Positions 9,056 to 17,587 of a stretch of DNA of 64,000 nucleotides are shown piece by piece (the stretch's first letter is position 1; each line of letters starts with the position of its first letter). A model generated the notes under the pieces. It was not told where the DNA came from. It searched no databases and saw only the letters and a list, made by a program, of their open reading frames with translations. The stretch comes from Glutamicibacter ardleyensis (GTDB taxonomy: Bacteria > Actinomycetota > Actinomycetes > Actinomycetales > Micrococcaceae), in contig NZ_BMKX01000007.1 in the NCBI RefSeq assembly GCF_014644555.1, forward strand, positions 124,001 through 188,000, given 5' to 3'. Position numbers and translations under genes: made by a program.

Positions 9056-10152
9056 AAATTGCTCGCATTGAAGCGATCCCTTACGCCATCCCGTACACGC
9101 ACCCATTGCGTTTTGCCAGTGGCGAAGTGCACACGGCAGACCACGTACTGATCCGTGTACACACCGACGACGGAATCATCGGCACCGCCGACGCCCCACC
9201 ACGTCCGTACACCTATGGTGAAACCCAGACCTCCATCCGCACCATAGTGCAGGACATCTTTGGTCCACAGGTGATTGGATTAGATATCTTTGACCGCGAA
9301 AAGGTTCGTCAGGTCATGGACCGCACGATTCACAACCAAGTCGCCAAGGGCGCCCTGGACATCGCCATCTGGGATGCTATCGGCCAGGCGGTGAAGACCC
9401 CGGTACACAAGCTTCTCGGCGGATTCACCGATTCCATGCGAGTTTCACACATGCTTGGCTTCCGTCCGGCCGAAGAACTTCTCGAAGAAGCACTGCGCTT
9501 TGGCGAGCAGTACGGCATCACCACCTTCAAGTTGAAGGTGGGCCGTCGACCACTGGCGCTGGATATCGAGGCATGCCGAGTGTTGCGCGAGGGCCTAGGT
9601 GAAAACGTCGAGATTTACCTAGACGCGAACCGTGGTTGGACCGCCAACGAAGCCATGGAAGTTCTACGTCAGACCGAGGACCTTGGCCTCACGATGCTCG
9701 AAGAGCCGTGTGATGCCAAGGAAACTCTGAGCCGTAAGCGACTCGTTGAACGCTCACCAATTCCAATTGTTGCCGACGAGTCCGTCCCAACTGCTGGCGA
9801 TGTCTCACGCGAACTGCTTTCCGGTGGCGCCAACGCCATCTGCATCAAGACCGCGCGTTCGGGGTTCACCGAAGCCACCGAAATTCTGGGCTTGTGCACC
9901 GGGCTGGGAGTAGACGTCACCATGGGCAACCAGATAGATACGCAGATCGGCTCGCTAGCCACCGTCACCTTCGGCGCAGCCCATCAGGCCACCACCCGCA
10001 AGGCCGGAGAACTGTCCAACTTCCTCGATATGACCGATGACCTGCTGGCGGATCCATTGGTGATCAAGGACGGGCGCATCTTCGTGCGCAACGTTCCAGG
10101 CGTTGGCGCTGGAATTGATGAAACAAAACTGGCGCATTACCGCCAGGACTAG
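9052..10152 (+). CDS. catB: Muconate cycloisomerase
   Basis: A 366-residue enolase-superfamily enzyme that converts cis,cis-muconate to muconolactone. Superfamily catalytic residues are visible: the K-x-K pair in TTFKLKVGRRP (about residues 161-171), metal ligands in EIYLDANRGW, MLEEPCD and IVADESV, and the second lysine in ICIKTARSG. Length is as expected. The neighbours catC and catA give the function; without them a generic mandelate racemase/muconate lactonizing call would be safer. Translation is coupled to catR through the ATGA overlap. Confidence 0.88.
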   Translation: MKIARIEAIPYAIPYTHPLRFASGEVHTADHVLIRVHTDDGIIGTADAPPRPYTYGETQTSIRTIVQDIFGPQVIGLDIFDREKVRQVMDRTIHNQVAKGALDIAIWDAIGQAVKTPVHKLLGGFTDSMRVSHMLGFRPAEELLEEALRFGEQYGITTFKLKVGRRPLALDIEACRVLREGLGENVEIYLDANRGWTANEAMEVLRQTEDLGLTMLEEPCDAKETLSRKRLVERSPIPIVADESVPTAGDVSRELLSGGANAICIKTARSGFTEATEILGLCTGLGVDVTMGNQIDTQIGSLATVTFGAAHQATTRKAGELSNFLDMTDDLLADPLVIKDGRIFVRNVPGVGAGIDETKLAHYRQD

Positions 10153-10181
10153 CATTATCCCCACTTACCCTAGGAGAACCC

Positions 10182-10460
10182 ATGTTGTTCCTTGCACGTA
10201 TGGACGTATCGTTCCCAGCCCACCTCACTGCAGAGCAGGTTGCAGATTTTCAGGTCCGCGAGAAGGCCTACTCGGCTCAGCTGCAGGAAAGCGGCAAAAT
10301 GCAGGGCATCTGGCGCATTGTCGGAGAGTACGCGAATCACTCGATTTATGATGTTGAATCAAATGATGAACTGCACGAAATCCTCAGTGGCTTTCCGATG
10401 TACGCGCACATGAAGATCAAGGTGACCCCGCTCGCTAAGCACCCGAATTCGATACGCTAA
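10182..10460 (+). CDS. catC: Muconolactone delta-isomerase
   Basis: A 92-residue enzyme of normal family length that isomerises muconolactone to 3-oxoadipate enol-lactone. Recognisable family stretches are MLFLARMDVSFP, EKAYSAQLQESGKMQGIWRIVG and the C-terminal LSGFPMYAHMKIKVTPLAKHPN. A good ribosome site (TAGGAG) stands 7 bases before the ATG. It follows catB by 29 bases. In the octamer or decamer form the conserved Glu/Ser/His residues build the active site. Confidence 0.92.
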   Translation: MLFLARMDVSFPAHLTAEQVADFQVREKAYSAQLQESGKMQGIWRIVGEYANHSIYDVESNDELHEILSGFPMYAHMKIKVTPLAKHPNSIR

Positions 10461-10537
10461 AAAGATTTTTAGCATCCCATCGCCAACTGTGCGCCAACCC
10501 ACATGGATTGATACTCAAATCATCTCATTGGACGGTA

Positions 10538-10548
10538 AATAAGTATTT
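10538..10548. promoter_or_regulatory. Second copy of the candidate CatR box, before catA
   Basis: AATAAGTATTT is identical to the core of the candidate box before catR and lies about 110 bases before the catA ATG. The 195-base gap between catC and catA and this shared motif suggest that catA has its own promoter under the same regulator. Inference only. Confidence 0.4.
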
Positions 10549-10654
10549 TACTCGTCATAGACACTGCACTACATTGAATACCAATCGCACGAGATGATGG
10601 GGATCACAATATAGATCCGCGTCAGTCACACCACACATGATTAGGGGAGTCATT

Positions 10655-11512
10655 ATGACCATCGAAACTCCACAGGATGCAACCGCAGCAAAGTCGGGCA
10701 ACGCCGCCACCGACCGTTTCCGCAGCTCCGGAAAACTTGGCTCAATTGAAACCTCAGTCGAGCGCGTGAACCTGCTAGCCAGCAAGCTGGTCAAGGCCGC
10801 AAATGACATCATCCTCGAAGAGCGCGTGAGCTATGACGAGTTCAACGCGCTGAAGGCGTGGCTGATCAAGGTTGGCGAAGATGGCGAATGGCCACTGTTC
10901 CTCGACGTCTGGCTGGAGCACTCCGTGGAAGAGGTCGCTACCGACCACCGCGAAGGCAACAAGGGCTCGATCGAGGGCCCTTACTACGTGCCGGAAGCAC
11001 CTACCCAGGACTCCCCTGCCACCATCTCGATGCGCGAAGACGAGAAGGGCACCAACCTGCTCTTCCAAGGTCAGGTCCGCTCCACCGATGGCTCGGCACT
11101 GAAGAACGCCAAGATTGAGCTATGGCACGCAGATGAAGAAGGTTTCTACTCGCAGTTCGCCCCTGGCATCCCGGAGTGGAACCTGCGCGGCACCTTCATC
11201 GCTGATGAAGAAGGCAACTTCGCGATCAACACCATGCAGCCAGCTCCGTACCAGATCCCTACCGACGGCGCCTGCGGTCAGCTGATCGCCGCTGCCGGGT
11301 GGCACGCATGGCGTCCGGCCCACCTGCACCTGAAGGTCTCAGCCGAGGGCCACGAGCTGCTCACCGCGCAGCTGTACTTCCCGGGAGATGCACACAATGA
11401 CGATGATATCGCCACTGCGGTAAAGCCCGAACTGCTGCTGGACATCCAGCCAGCAGAATCCGGTAACGGCAAGCAGGTCACCTACGACTTCGTACTTGAC
11501 CCAGTAAAGTAA
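10655..11512 (+). CDS. catA: Catechol 1,2-dioxygenase
   Basis: A 285-residue intradiol dioxygenase that opens catechol to cis,cis-muconate. Non-heme Fe(III) ligands are all present: Tyr165 (EEGFYSQF), Tyr199 (APYQIPTDG), His223 and His225 (RPAHLHLKV). An N-terminal helical linker domain (about 35-105) precedes the catalytic beta-sandwich, which begins at EGPYYVPEA. The ATG at 10655 (MTIETPQ) follows GGGGAG; an upstream in-frame start at 10637 is less likely. A strong terminator follows at once. It supplies the step between BenABCD and CatB. Confidence 0.93.
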   Translation: MTIETPQDATAAKSGNAATDRFRSSGKLGSIETSVERVNLLASKLVKAANDIILEERVSYDEFNALKAWLIKVGEDGEWPLFLDVWLEHSVEEVATDHREGNKGSIEGPYYVPEAPTQDSPATISMREDEKGTNLLFQGQVRSTDGSALKNAKIELWHADEEGFYSQFAPGIPEWNLRGTFIADEEGNFAINTMQPAPYQIPTDGACGQLIAAAGWHAWRPAHLHLKVSAEGHELLTAQLYFPGDAHNDDDIATAVKPELLLDIQPAESGNGKQVTYDFVLDPVK

Positions 11513-11525
11513 AGCAGAACTTAGA

Positions 11526-11570
11526 AGCACCGTCTGACGCTGTATGGGAGCGTTAGGCGGTGCTTTTTTG
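11526..11570 (+). terminator. Rho-independent terminator after catA
   Basis: A near-perfect 16-bp stem (AGCACCGTCTGACGCT with AGCGTTAGGCGGTGCT, two mismatches) closes over GTATGGG and is followed by six T residues. Confidence 0.88.
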
Positions 11571-11587
11571 TCTCCAGCTCAGGGGTT

Positions 11588-11846
11588 TCAAACCTGTTCG
11601 GCCCGATGGTCAAAGGCCAATGGCAAGAGGTCCTGGCAAGCACCGGGCCCGCCGGTGAAATACTGGATGCCTACCCCCCGCAAATACCCTGCCGTCCGCG
11701 GCCCGCACCGCGGCGCCCAGCGTATGAATACCGTCTTGGCCCACACCTGCATTGGTGGTCGAATCAATCGTTACGCGTGCAAAATTGATGAGCTCAAGGT
11801 CACTGACTGTCAACGGAAGCGCGGAGGCAGGAATGCTCAACGGCAA
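11588..11846 (-). pseudogene. Decayed cytidine/blasticidin-type deaminase fragment
   Basis: The minus strand encodes a recognisable part of a cytidine deaminase: SDLELINFARVTIDSTTNAG then GIHTLGAAVRAADGRVFAG. The frame then shifts by one base near 11660-11667, within a run of Gs, and continues as IQYFTGGPGACQDL, where living homologues have HFTGGPCAEL. The zinc-binding Cys/Glu motif is damaged, the usual C-terminal P-C-x-x-C part is absent, and the frame is closed by a stop just upstream of any start. It appears to be a dead remnant. The family call is from pattern memory. Confidence 0.6.
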
Positions 11847-11943
11847 ACTTCAGCGTAGGCGCTTGCCCCTTCCTTAGCTTCGGATACCTTCGTAGACTCA
11901 ACCTTGAATTAGCAAACGTTTCCCCCCACCGGAGGTTTGACCT

Positions 11944-12384
11944 ATGCCGCGTATTTTGAGGTTTGATCATGTTGGTATCACCGTTCAAAATCTTGAGAAA
12001 GCCACGGAGTTTTTTGTGCGTCTCGGTCTTGAAATCGAAGGGAGCACCTTCGTTGAAGGCGATTTCATTAACACCGTCACTGCGCTGCCCAACGCGCGTT
12101 CCGAAATTGTGATGTTGCGTATCCCGGGTGGTGATACCGCGGTAGAGCTTTCCAGCTTCATTCGTCCCGCGCACCTGAGCGGATCTCCGCAGAACATGGC
12201 CAACGAGCTGGGTATTCGAAGCCTGTCTTTTGAAGTTGATGATCTGCAAGGCCAGGTCGAGCGCCTAAAAGCCCAAGGTTATGGACTAGTGGGTGGCATT
12301 GGCACATATGAGGGTTCTTGGAAAATGGCTTATATCCGCGGCCCCGAGGGAATTCTTGTGGCCCTGGCGCAGCGTCTGGGCTAA
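11944..12384 (+). CDS. VOC-family (glyoxalase/dioxygenase fold) protein
   Basis: A 146-residue single protein of the vicinal oxygen chelate superfamily. FDHVGITVQNLEKATEFFVRLGL at residues 7-29 is the standard first beta-alpha-beta unit, with the potential metal ligand His9; a Glu (VELSSF) and a late Glu (RGPEGILVALAQ) complete the usual metal set. A strong GGAGG site lies before the ATG. The substrate is unknown. Its place between catA and the ben regulator could mean a role in aromatic metabolism, but nothing in the sequence proves it. Confidence 0.8.
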   Translation: MPRILRFDHVGITVQNLEKATEFFVRLGLEIEGSTFVEGDFINTVTALPNARSEIVMLRIPGGDTAVELSSFIRPAHLSGSPQNMANELGIRSLSFEVDDLQGQVERLKAQGYGLVGGIGTYEGSWKMAYIRGPEGILVALAQRLG

Positions 12385-12502
12385 AAAACTTCCCATGAAT
12401 TGCTTCAGTTGCTAGGATTCGAGAAAGGCAGCAAAACACCTTGTGAGAAGTTCTTTACACAACCTTTGCCACCATCTAATTTCTAGTAAAGGCATCTACA
12501 AC

Positions 12503-13030
12503 ATGGCAGCAGATGGGTCATTTCAAAAGCGTTTGCAATCGCACAAGGCCACTCTCACCTCAGGTGCCGGGATACTTGGGCTTGCGCTCTGCGCGGGGCT
12601 TATCTCGGGCTGTACGGCCATTGACAACTATTCAGGCGACACCTGCGATGGAGAAAAACCTGTGGCCTCCCTCGAAGAAGCTGGCCGAGCATTGGTCACC
12701 GCCGTCTACGCCGGCGATCTCGACGGCGTATGTCGTGTCACTGCCGCGCCTGCCGACGGTCATCCGCCCAGCGATCAAATGGTCGCGGCAACAAAAGTCA
12801 TCTTGCAGGAACAAGGGATCACCCCGGACGATCTGAAGATTACCGTGGGCGAACAACTCGGCAGTGGCATCTTGGTAATGCTCAGCGATGGGTCAGCTGA
12901 TCCTGCACAATCCATAGAACTATTTGGCACGGCCGTGCGTGCCGAAGGGTTTACTATCGGCCTCCCACCGCAGGTATATCCCACGGAACCTTCCCATCCA
13001 GCTTCTCAATCGGCAAGCGTAACGGACTAG
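12503..13030 (+). CDS. Putative lipoprotein
   Basis: About 175 residues with a lipoprotein signal: a basic N-terminus, a hydrophobic core (ILGLALCAGL) and the lipobox LISGC with the acylated Cys near residue 38. The mature part contains a short region (VASLEEAGRALVTAVYAGDLDGVCRV) that resembles the small DUF4878-like or NTF2-like secreted domains, but I cannot assign a family. The tail is rich in P, S and T. An upstream in-frame GTG (12443) is an alternative start; the ATG was chosen since it gives a normal signal peptide length. Confidence 0.7.
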   Translation: MAADGSFQKRLQSHKATLTSGAGILGLALCAGLISGCTAIDNYSGDTCDGEKPVASLEEAGRALVTAVYAGDLDGVCRVTAAPADGHPPSDQMVAATKVILQEQGITPDDLKITVGEQLGSGILVMLSDGSADPAQSIELFGTAVRAEGFTIGLPPQVYPTEPSHPASQSASVTD

Positions 13031-13146
13031 GTTTGGTGCCGTGAACGCAGCCGATGAATCGCGAATAATCTTCGAGAAAAACAACCAACGATAAGAAATA
13101 GCGGCTAGACTCAGGCAGACATCGTTGCCCCTTAGGAGGCCACATC

Positions 13147-13329
13147 ATGTCAAAGGTCTATTACAGCGCCCCGCTCATCTTGCTGATTGCAGTCTTGATA
13201 ATTTTCGCTTTCACCCAGTGGTTACCATTGCTCTTAGTGATCCCTGGCACAGCTGCGGCGATGCTCGTCGGCAGGCAACATTTCACGACCGGCCCGACGC
13301 AGAACTCCTTGAAAACAGACCGGGAATAG
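13147..13329 (+). CDS. Small membrane protein
   Basis: A 60-residue protein after a near-perfect ribosome site (TTAGGAGG, spacing 7). Two hydrophobic stretches (about residues 7-24 and 26-42) are separated by TQW and followed by a polar tail. I recognise no family. The strong ribosome site and clean hydrophobic pattern make it likely to be real despite its size. It is convergent with benR. Confidence 0.6.
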   Translation: MSKVYYSAPLILLIAVLIIFAFTQWLPLLLVIPGTAAAMLVGRQHFTTGPTQNSLKTDRE

Positions 13330-13360
13330 TCCACTTCTCGTGCGTTAGTAGTGCGCATTG

Positions 13361-16048
13361 TTACTCAGCGAACCCCTCACGGGTCAGTGCAGCAAGTTCG
13401 GTACGAGTTGAAACGGCCAGCTTCGCGTAGATTTTTGTCAGGTGGTACTGCACGGTTTTGGTGCTGATAAATAGTTCTTCGGCTACGCGGCGGTTGCTGG
13501 CGCCGTCACACACAAGTTTGGCAACGGTCTGTTCTTGCGCCGTGAGGGTGGACCAGTCGGTCACATTTCGGCGCGACATGCCGGTACCACTAGCTTGCAG
13601 CTCGCGGGTGCAACGCTCAATGTAGGCGGTCGCATCAAGATGCGTGAAAGTGGCCAACGCCCGAGTTAACGGGGCAACGCATTCGGCGCGTTTTCCGGCT
13701 CGGCGTAAGCACTGCCCATATGAGAGATCAATTCGCGCTCGATAATACGCGGCGCCGATGCCCTCCAAATGCCTTAAAGCCTCTTCAAAGATCTCCCGCG
13801 CACCATCGATGTCTCCGCGAGCCGCTGACAGCATTGCTTTCACACTCAGATACCGTGCGCTACTGCTGTGATGACCGGTTGCTAGGGAAACATCTAACAG
13901 CGGTCGGATAAACTCTTCGGCCTCAGCTAGCCTTTCGGCTCGAATCAAGGCACCCGCATAGGTGTCCTGCCATGTCCAGAAACCTGGCTCATCAATACCC
14001 TGGGTACGATCAAGTTTGAGTAATGGTTCCAAGGCCAAGAGGACGTCTTCATGATTTGCTTGCGCTCTGGCGACCTCCGCACGGGCAATTCGGTAAGGCA
14101 ATTCCATCACCGGATAGCTACCAATTTTGGCCCATGATTTGGCTAGGTGGACCTCGACTAGTTCCCAATTTCCGCGCAACGCGTGGATCATTACCGCGGT
14201 GGCTTGGATCAGCGGTCGAAGTACCTGAATTTCAGAGCGTTCCTGAAGCGCCTGCGCCGCCCGCACGGTCTCTAGCGCTTGGTCCCAATCTCCCATTAAG
14301 AACTCCGCACGCGCTAACCACGCCTTAGCCCACAGGGCAATACGCAGTGACCCCTCGCTGAAATCGGTGGAGCTGGCAGCAGTCAGCTCATGACGAGCAA
14401 GTTCCACCCGGTCAGAGGCTAAGTACACCCACCCCAAAGACATTTCTGCGCGTTGGCGTTGAGCCCCGGTAGGCAGCTTTGCGAGCAAACCAAGAAGTAC
14501 CTGTTCACCTTCGTCGCGGCGTCCCATCATTGCCAGCCCCAGGCCCTGAATAGCTGCGCTTTCAATAGCCAGTGGACTATCAACCTCCGCTAAATCCAGA
14601 GACTGCTCGGCCCAATCTAGAAGTTTTTGACCTTCCAATTGGCAGAGGGAATGTAATACCCGGCGCTGCGAGATGACAGCCATGGCATCACTAGCCTGAG
14701 CTTGAACAGCATTCTGCCAAGCGCTGGTGAGCCACCGATTAGCGGTATTCGCGCGCCCCTGCAAAATGGCGATATAGCCGGAGAGCACATCTCGTTCAGG
14801 ACTGCTCGCTAAACTTGCAAGCTGGTGTGAAAAAGTTTGGGCTCGACGTAACTCACCGGCAGCAACGATGGCATCTACCGCTTTAAGTAGCAGGGAGTCA
14901 CGTTCCTGCGGGTTGGGAGTTAAGTGGGTGGCGCGAAAAAAGGCAGTTGCCGCCGAAGACCATTCACCACGTTGCCCTTGGGCCACCGCATATGTGGCTA
15001 ACGCACGGGAGAGACCAACGTCAGGCAAGAGGCTGGCATCAGCCCGGTGGCCGAGCATGGCACCGTGGCCTTCCACAATTTTCGCCGCGACGGTGTGCAA
15101 CCGAATCCGCGTACTCAAAGGAATCTGATGGTAGACCGCCATCCGAGTCAGCTGGCTTTCAAATCCTAGCCGCACCATGCCGCTGTGCCCGTGGGTTTGC
15201 ACCAGCGAGACATCGACTAACTGTTGCAGCGGGCTTAATGGCTCGGTGACCTGCGCAAGTCTGACAATAAGATCGAGTCTGGCTTGTACGCCTAAAATCG
15301 TGGCCGCTTCCAGAATGGCACGGGCCTGTGGCTCAATTTCTTCGAGTAAGCGTTTGATATGTAACGACAGGGCCCGTGGTGCTGGTGGCCACCGATTCCA
15401 TTGTTCCCAGCTTTGTTCCGGGTTCTCCTGCACTAAATCAAGGATCGTCTGAAGATTGCCTTGCGTGTACTCCACCAGCTGCTCGGCAGCCATCGCCGGC
15501 AGCTCAATACCCAAGCGGGTAAAAACAATCTCACCGATTTGTGCCGACGTTGGCAAGGCCAGTCGTATCCGCGTCAATTCACTGTCATCAAGAAATTCCC
15601 GGGCTTCGGGCGGCAACATGGCTAGGTCATTATCTCGAATTGCCAAGACGATGAGCACTCGTTCGGTGCGCAATCGCCGCCAGGCGTAGCGCACCGCCGC
15701 GAGGCTCTGAGCATCGACCCACTGCACGTTTTCAATCACCAATACCCGGGCGCGCTCTGGTTCCGCACGAAGGTAATGCAACAAGGCGGGGCCCAGATCC
15801 GCTGGTGCTCCAATACCGATAGGTTCCAGCAATGGCCCAAGTGCAGCCGCTGGTTCGTCCGCCTCCCAGCGAGAAGCGGTCACCATGCTGACGGTCGCCG
15901 CACGAGATCGAGTGTGCATCCGTCGGATGACGGTACTCTTACCGCTACCTTGTGGCCCTTGCAGCACGGCGAGGGCACTGCGTCCTTGCTCCGCGCCGCG
16001 CAAAAGGGTGGCGAGTGCGTCTTGAGCTTCCTGCTGGCTCAATTTCAC
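13361..16048 (-). CDS. benR: LuxR-family ATP-binding regulator of benzoate genes (BenR-like)
   Basis: About 895 residues with the layout of a LAL/MalT-type STAND regulator: Walker A in LQGPQGSGKSTVIRRM near the N-terminus, Walker B-like VLVIENVQWVDAQSL, a long helical TPR-like middle, and a C-terminal LuxR helix-turn-helix (LTAQEQTVAKLVCDGASN, then FISTKTVQYHLTKIYAKL). In actinobacteria (for example Corynebacterium and Rhodococcus) such a protein activates benABCD. The frame can start at a TTG (16093) touching the benK stop, but GTG 16048 has AAGGGGG eight bases ahead and is preferred. It follows benK on the same strand. Confidence 0.82.
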   Translation of the reverse strand: MKLSQQEAQDALATLLRGAEQGRSALAVLQGPQGSGKSTVIRRMHTRSRAATVSMVTASRWEADEPAAALGPLLEPIGIGAPADLGPALLHYLRAEPERARVLVIENVQWVDAQSLAAVRYAWRRLRTERVLIVLAIRDNDLAMLPPEAREFLDDSELTRIRLALPTSAQIGEIVFTRLGIELPAMAAEQLVEYTQGNLQTILDLVQENPEQSWEQWNRWPPAPRALSLHIKRLLEEIEPQARAILEAATILGVQARLDLIVRLAQVTEPLSPLQQLVDVSLVQTHGHSGMVRLGFESQLTRMAVYHQIPLSTRIRLHTVAAKIVEGHGAMLGHRADASLLPDVGLSRALATYAVAQGQRGEWSSAATAFFRATHLTPNPQERDSLLLKAVDAIVAAGELRRAQTFSHQLASLASSPERDVLSGYIAILQGRANTANRWLTSAWQNAVQAQASDAMAVISQRRVLHSLCQLEGQKLLDWAEQSLDLAEVDSPLAIESAAIQGLGLAMMGRRDEGEQVLLGLLAKLPTGAQRQRAEMSLGWVYLASDRVELARHELTAASSTDFSEGSLRIALWAKAWLARAEFLMGDWDQALETVRAAQALQERSEIQVLRPLIQATAVMIHALRGNWELVEVHLAKSWAKIGSYPVMELPYRIARAEVARAQANHEDVLLALEPLLKLDRTQGIDEPGFWTWQDTYAGALIRAERLAEAEEFIRPLLDVSLATGHHSSSARYLSVKAMLSAARGDIDGAREIFEEALRHLEGIGAAYYRARIDLSYGQCLRRAGKRAECVAPLTRALATFTHLDATAYIERCTRELQASGTGMSRRNVTDWSTLTAQEQTVAKLVCDGASNRRVAEELFISTKTVQYHLTKIYAKLAVSTRTELAALTREGFAE

Positions 16049-16093
16049 ACCCACCACCCCCTTGTTAATATTTTTCACCGAATCGATGTTCAA

Positions 16094-17455
16094 CTACTTT
16101 TCTGTGCCGGTCACCAAGAGCTCACGCGCCGGCTGCAGCGCATTGGATCGAGACATGGGTACAAAGGTGGTGACCAATGTTCCAACGATAGCAACACCAG
16201 CAAAAACGTAGAACGCAGTTCCAGGGGTCGCTCCTGCGCTGAGCAGCATGCCACCGGCCAGCGGGCCGAAAATACCGCCGAGGCGGCCGAATCCAGCGCA
16301 CCAGGCAACGCCTGCTCCGCGAGCGGCACTATGGTAATAATTTGAGACAAATCCGTAGATCAGCACCTGGGTTCCGATAGTTCCCACACCAGCCACCGCC
16401 ACTAGTGCCAAGAGCAGCAGCAGTGGCAACTTCAGTGTCATCAGCACCATTGCAAGCGCAGCTAGGAAGAAGGTCACCGCGATGACCTGTTTGGGGCCGG
16501 TACGGTCTGCTGCGACCGAGGCAAGCAGTCCGCCAAACACCGCGGCAAGGTTGAGTACCAGGAGGAATAACAGTGAGTGGGATTTGCCGTAGCCCGCTTG
16601 CAACATGATTTCCGGCATCCAGGTGTTCAAGCCATAAGTAAGCAATAATCCTGCGAAGCTCATCATGCCCAGCAGTGCTGTTGGCAAGGCGTAGCGTTTG
16701 GTAGCCAGGGCCGCGAAGCCCACTGCTTCTGCTTTCACGTTCTCGGTTTTAGCATCAATTGGCAGTTCCAGAACAATCCCGGTGCGCGCCGACATTTCTT
16801 GTGCTTCGGCTACCCGACCACGTGACAACAGCCATTGTGGGGATTCCGGAAGTTTGAACCATGCCATTGGCAGGAGGAAGAGTAATGGCAAAGCACCGAT
16901 CATGAATAATCCACGCCAGCCGATGAGGTCGGTGAGCACCATCGCCAGGAGCGAGGCGAGCACACCACCCATGGGCACGCCGGAATAAACGATGGCGTTG
17001 TAGTAGTTGCGACGGTTTTTCGGTGCAAATTCAGCCACGATGGCACCAGCGGTGGCAACCAATGCTCCCACTCCCATGCCCGTGAGGAAGCGTAAGATCC
17101 CGAACCAGAATGAGTCTGGAGCAAAAGCGGTGAGCGCCATGCCAAGGGAGAACCAGATAATACCGGTGAGCATCACCTTGCGGCGGCCTAGATAATCACC
17201 GACGGCGCCTGTAGTCAGCGCACCAACCATCACACCGAGTAAAGCGTAACTTCCCAGAAGTCCTGCGGCAGCCGCATCAAGCTGTCCTAGCTGGCTGGGA
17301 TCTGCGAGCAGTGTGGAAACGATGGTCCCAAAAACTACTAGGTCATAACCGTCAAAGATCAGTGCAATGGCGGCGATAGTGACCACCCAACGGACCGTAT
17401 TCACTTGCTTGGAACTATTTATTGTAGGGCTGGTCATCACGTGATTTCCGTTCAT
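16094..17455 (-). CDS. benK: Benzoate/aromatic acid:H+ symporter (MFS, AAHS family)
   Basis: A 453-residue, 12-helix major facilitator. AAHS-family features are present: FDGYDLVVFGTIVSTLL in the first helix (the D-G-Y-D motif needed for aromatic acid transport), GDYLGRRKVMLTG in the first cytoplasmic loop, and LTGMGVGALVATAGAIVAEFAP. It sits between benD and benR on the same strand, so benzoate is the best guess for the substrate. A 132-base gap with a hairpin separates it from benD, so it may have its own promoter. Confidence 0.88.
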   Translation of the reverse strand: MNGNHVMTSPTINSSKQVNTVRWVVTIAAIALIFDGYDLVVFGTIVSTLLADPSQLGQLDAAAAGLLGSYALLGVMVGALTTGAVGDYLGRRKVMLTGIIWFSLGMALTAFAPDSFWFGILRFLTGMGVGALVATAGAIVAEFAPKNRRNYYNAIVYSGVPMGGVLASLLAMVLTDLIGWRGLFMIGALPLLFLLPMAWFKLPESPQWLLSRGRVAEAQEMSARTGIVLELPIDAKTENVKAEAVGFAALATKRYALPTALLGMMSFAGLLLTYGLNTWMPEIMLQAGYGKSHSLLFLLVLNLAAVFGGLLASVAADRTGPKQVIAVTFFLAALAMVLMTLKLPLLLLLALVAVAGVGTIGTQVLIYGFVSNYYHSAARGAGVAWCAGFGRLGGIFGPLAGGMLLSAGATPGTAFYVFAGVAIVGTLVTTFVPMSRSNALQPARELLVTGTEK

Positions 17456-17541
17456 TTGCGGTATCTGGGAGCACCTCGTTGTGCCCCAGAAAATACGTGC
17501 CCGGCGGGTACAGCTACGGCACCGGGATCAAGATGATTAAC

Positions 17542-17569
17542 GAAACGGCCCGTCGTAACGGGCCGTTTC
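17542..17569 (-). terminator. Hairpin after benD, possible terminator or attenuator
   Basis: A perfect 12-bp inverted repeat (GAAACGGCCCGT, loop of four, ACGGGCCGTTTC) lies 19 bases after the benD stop. The minus-strand side has only a short T-rich tail, so termination would be partial; benK downstream would then be expressed at a lower level or separately. Confidence 0.55.
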
Positions 17570-17587
17570 CTTCGATAATCAGTCGAA

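Noticed and set aside
15776-16345. 189-residue plus-strand frame opposite the benR/benK junction
   Set aside because: His/Arg-rich shadow of two solid genes.
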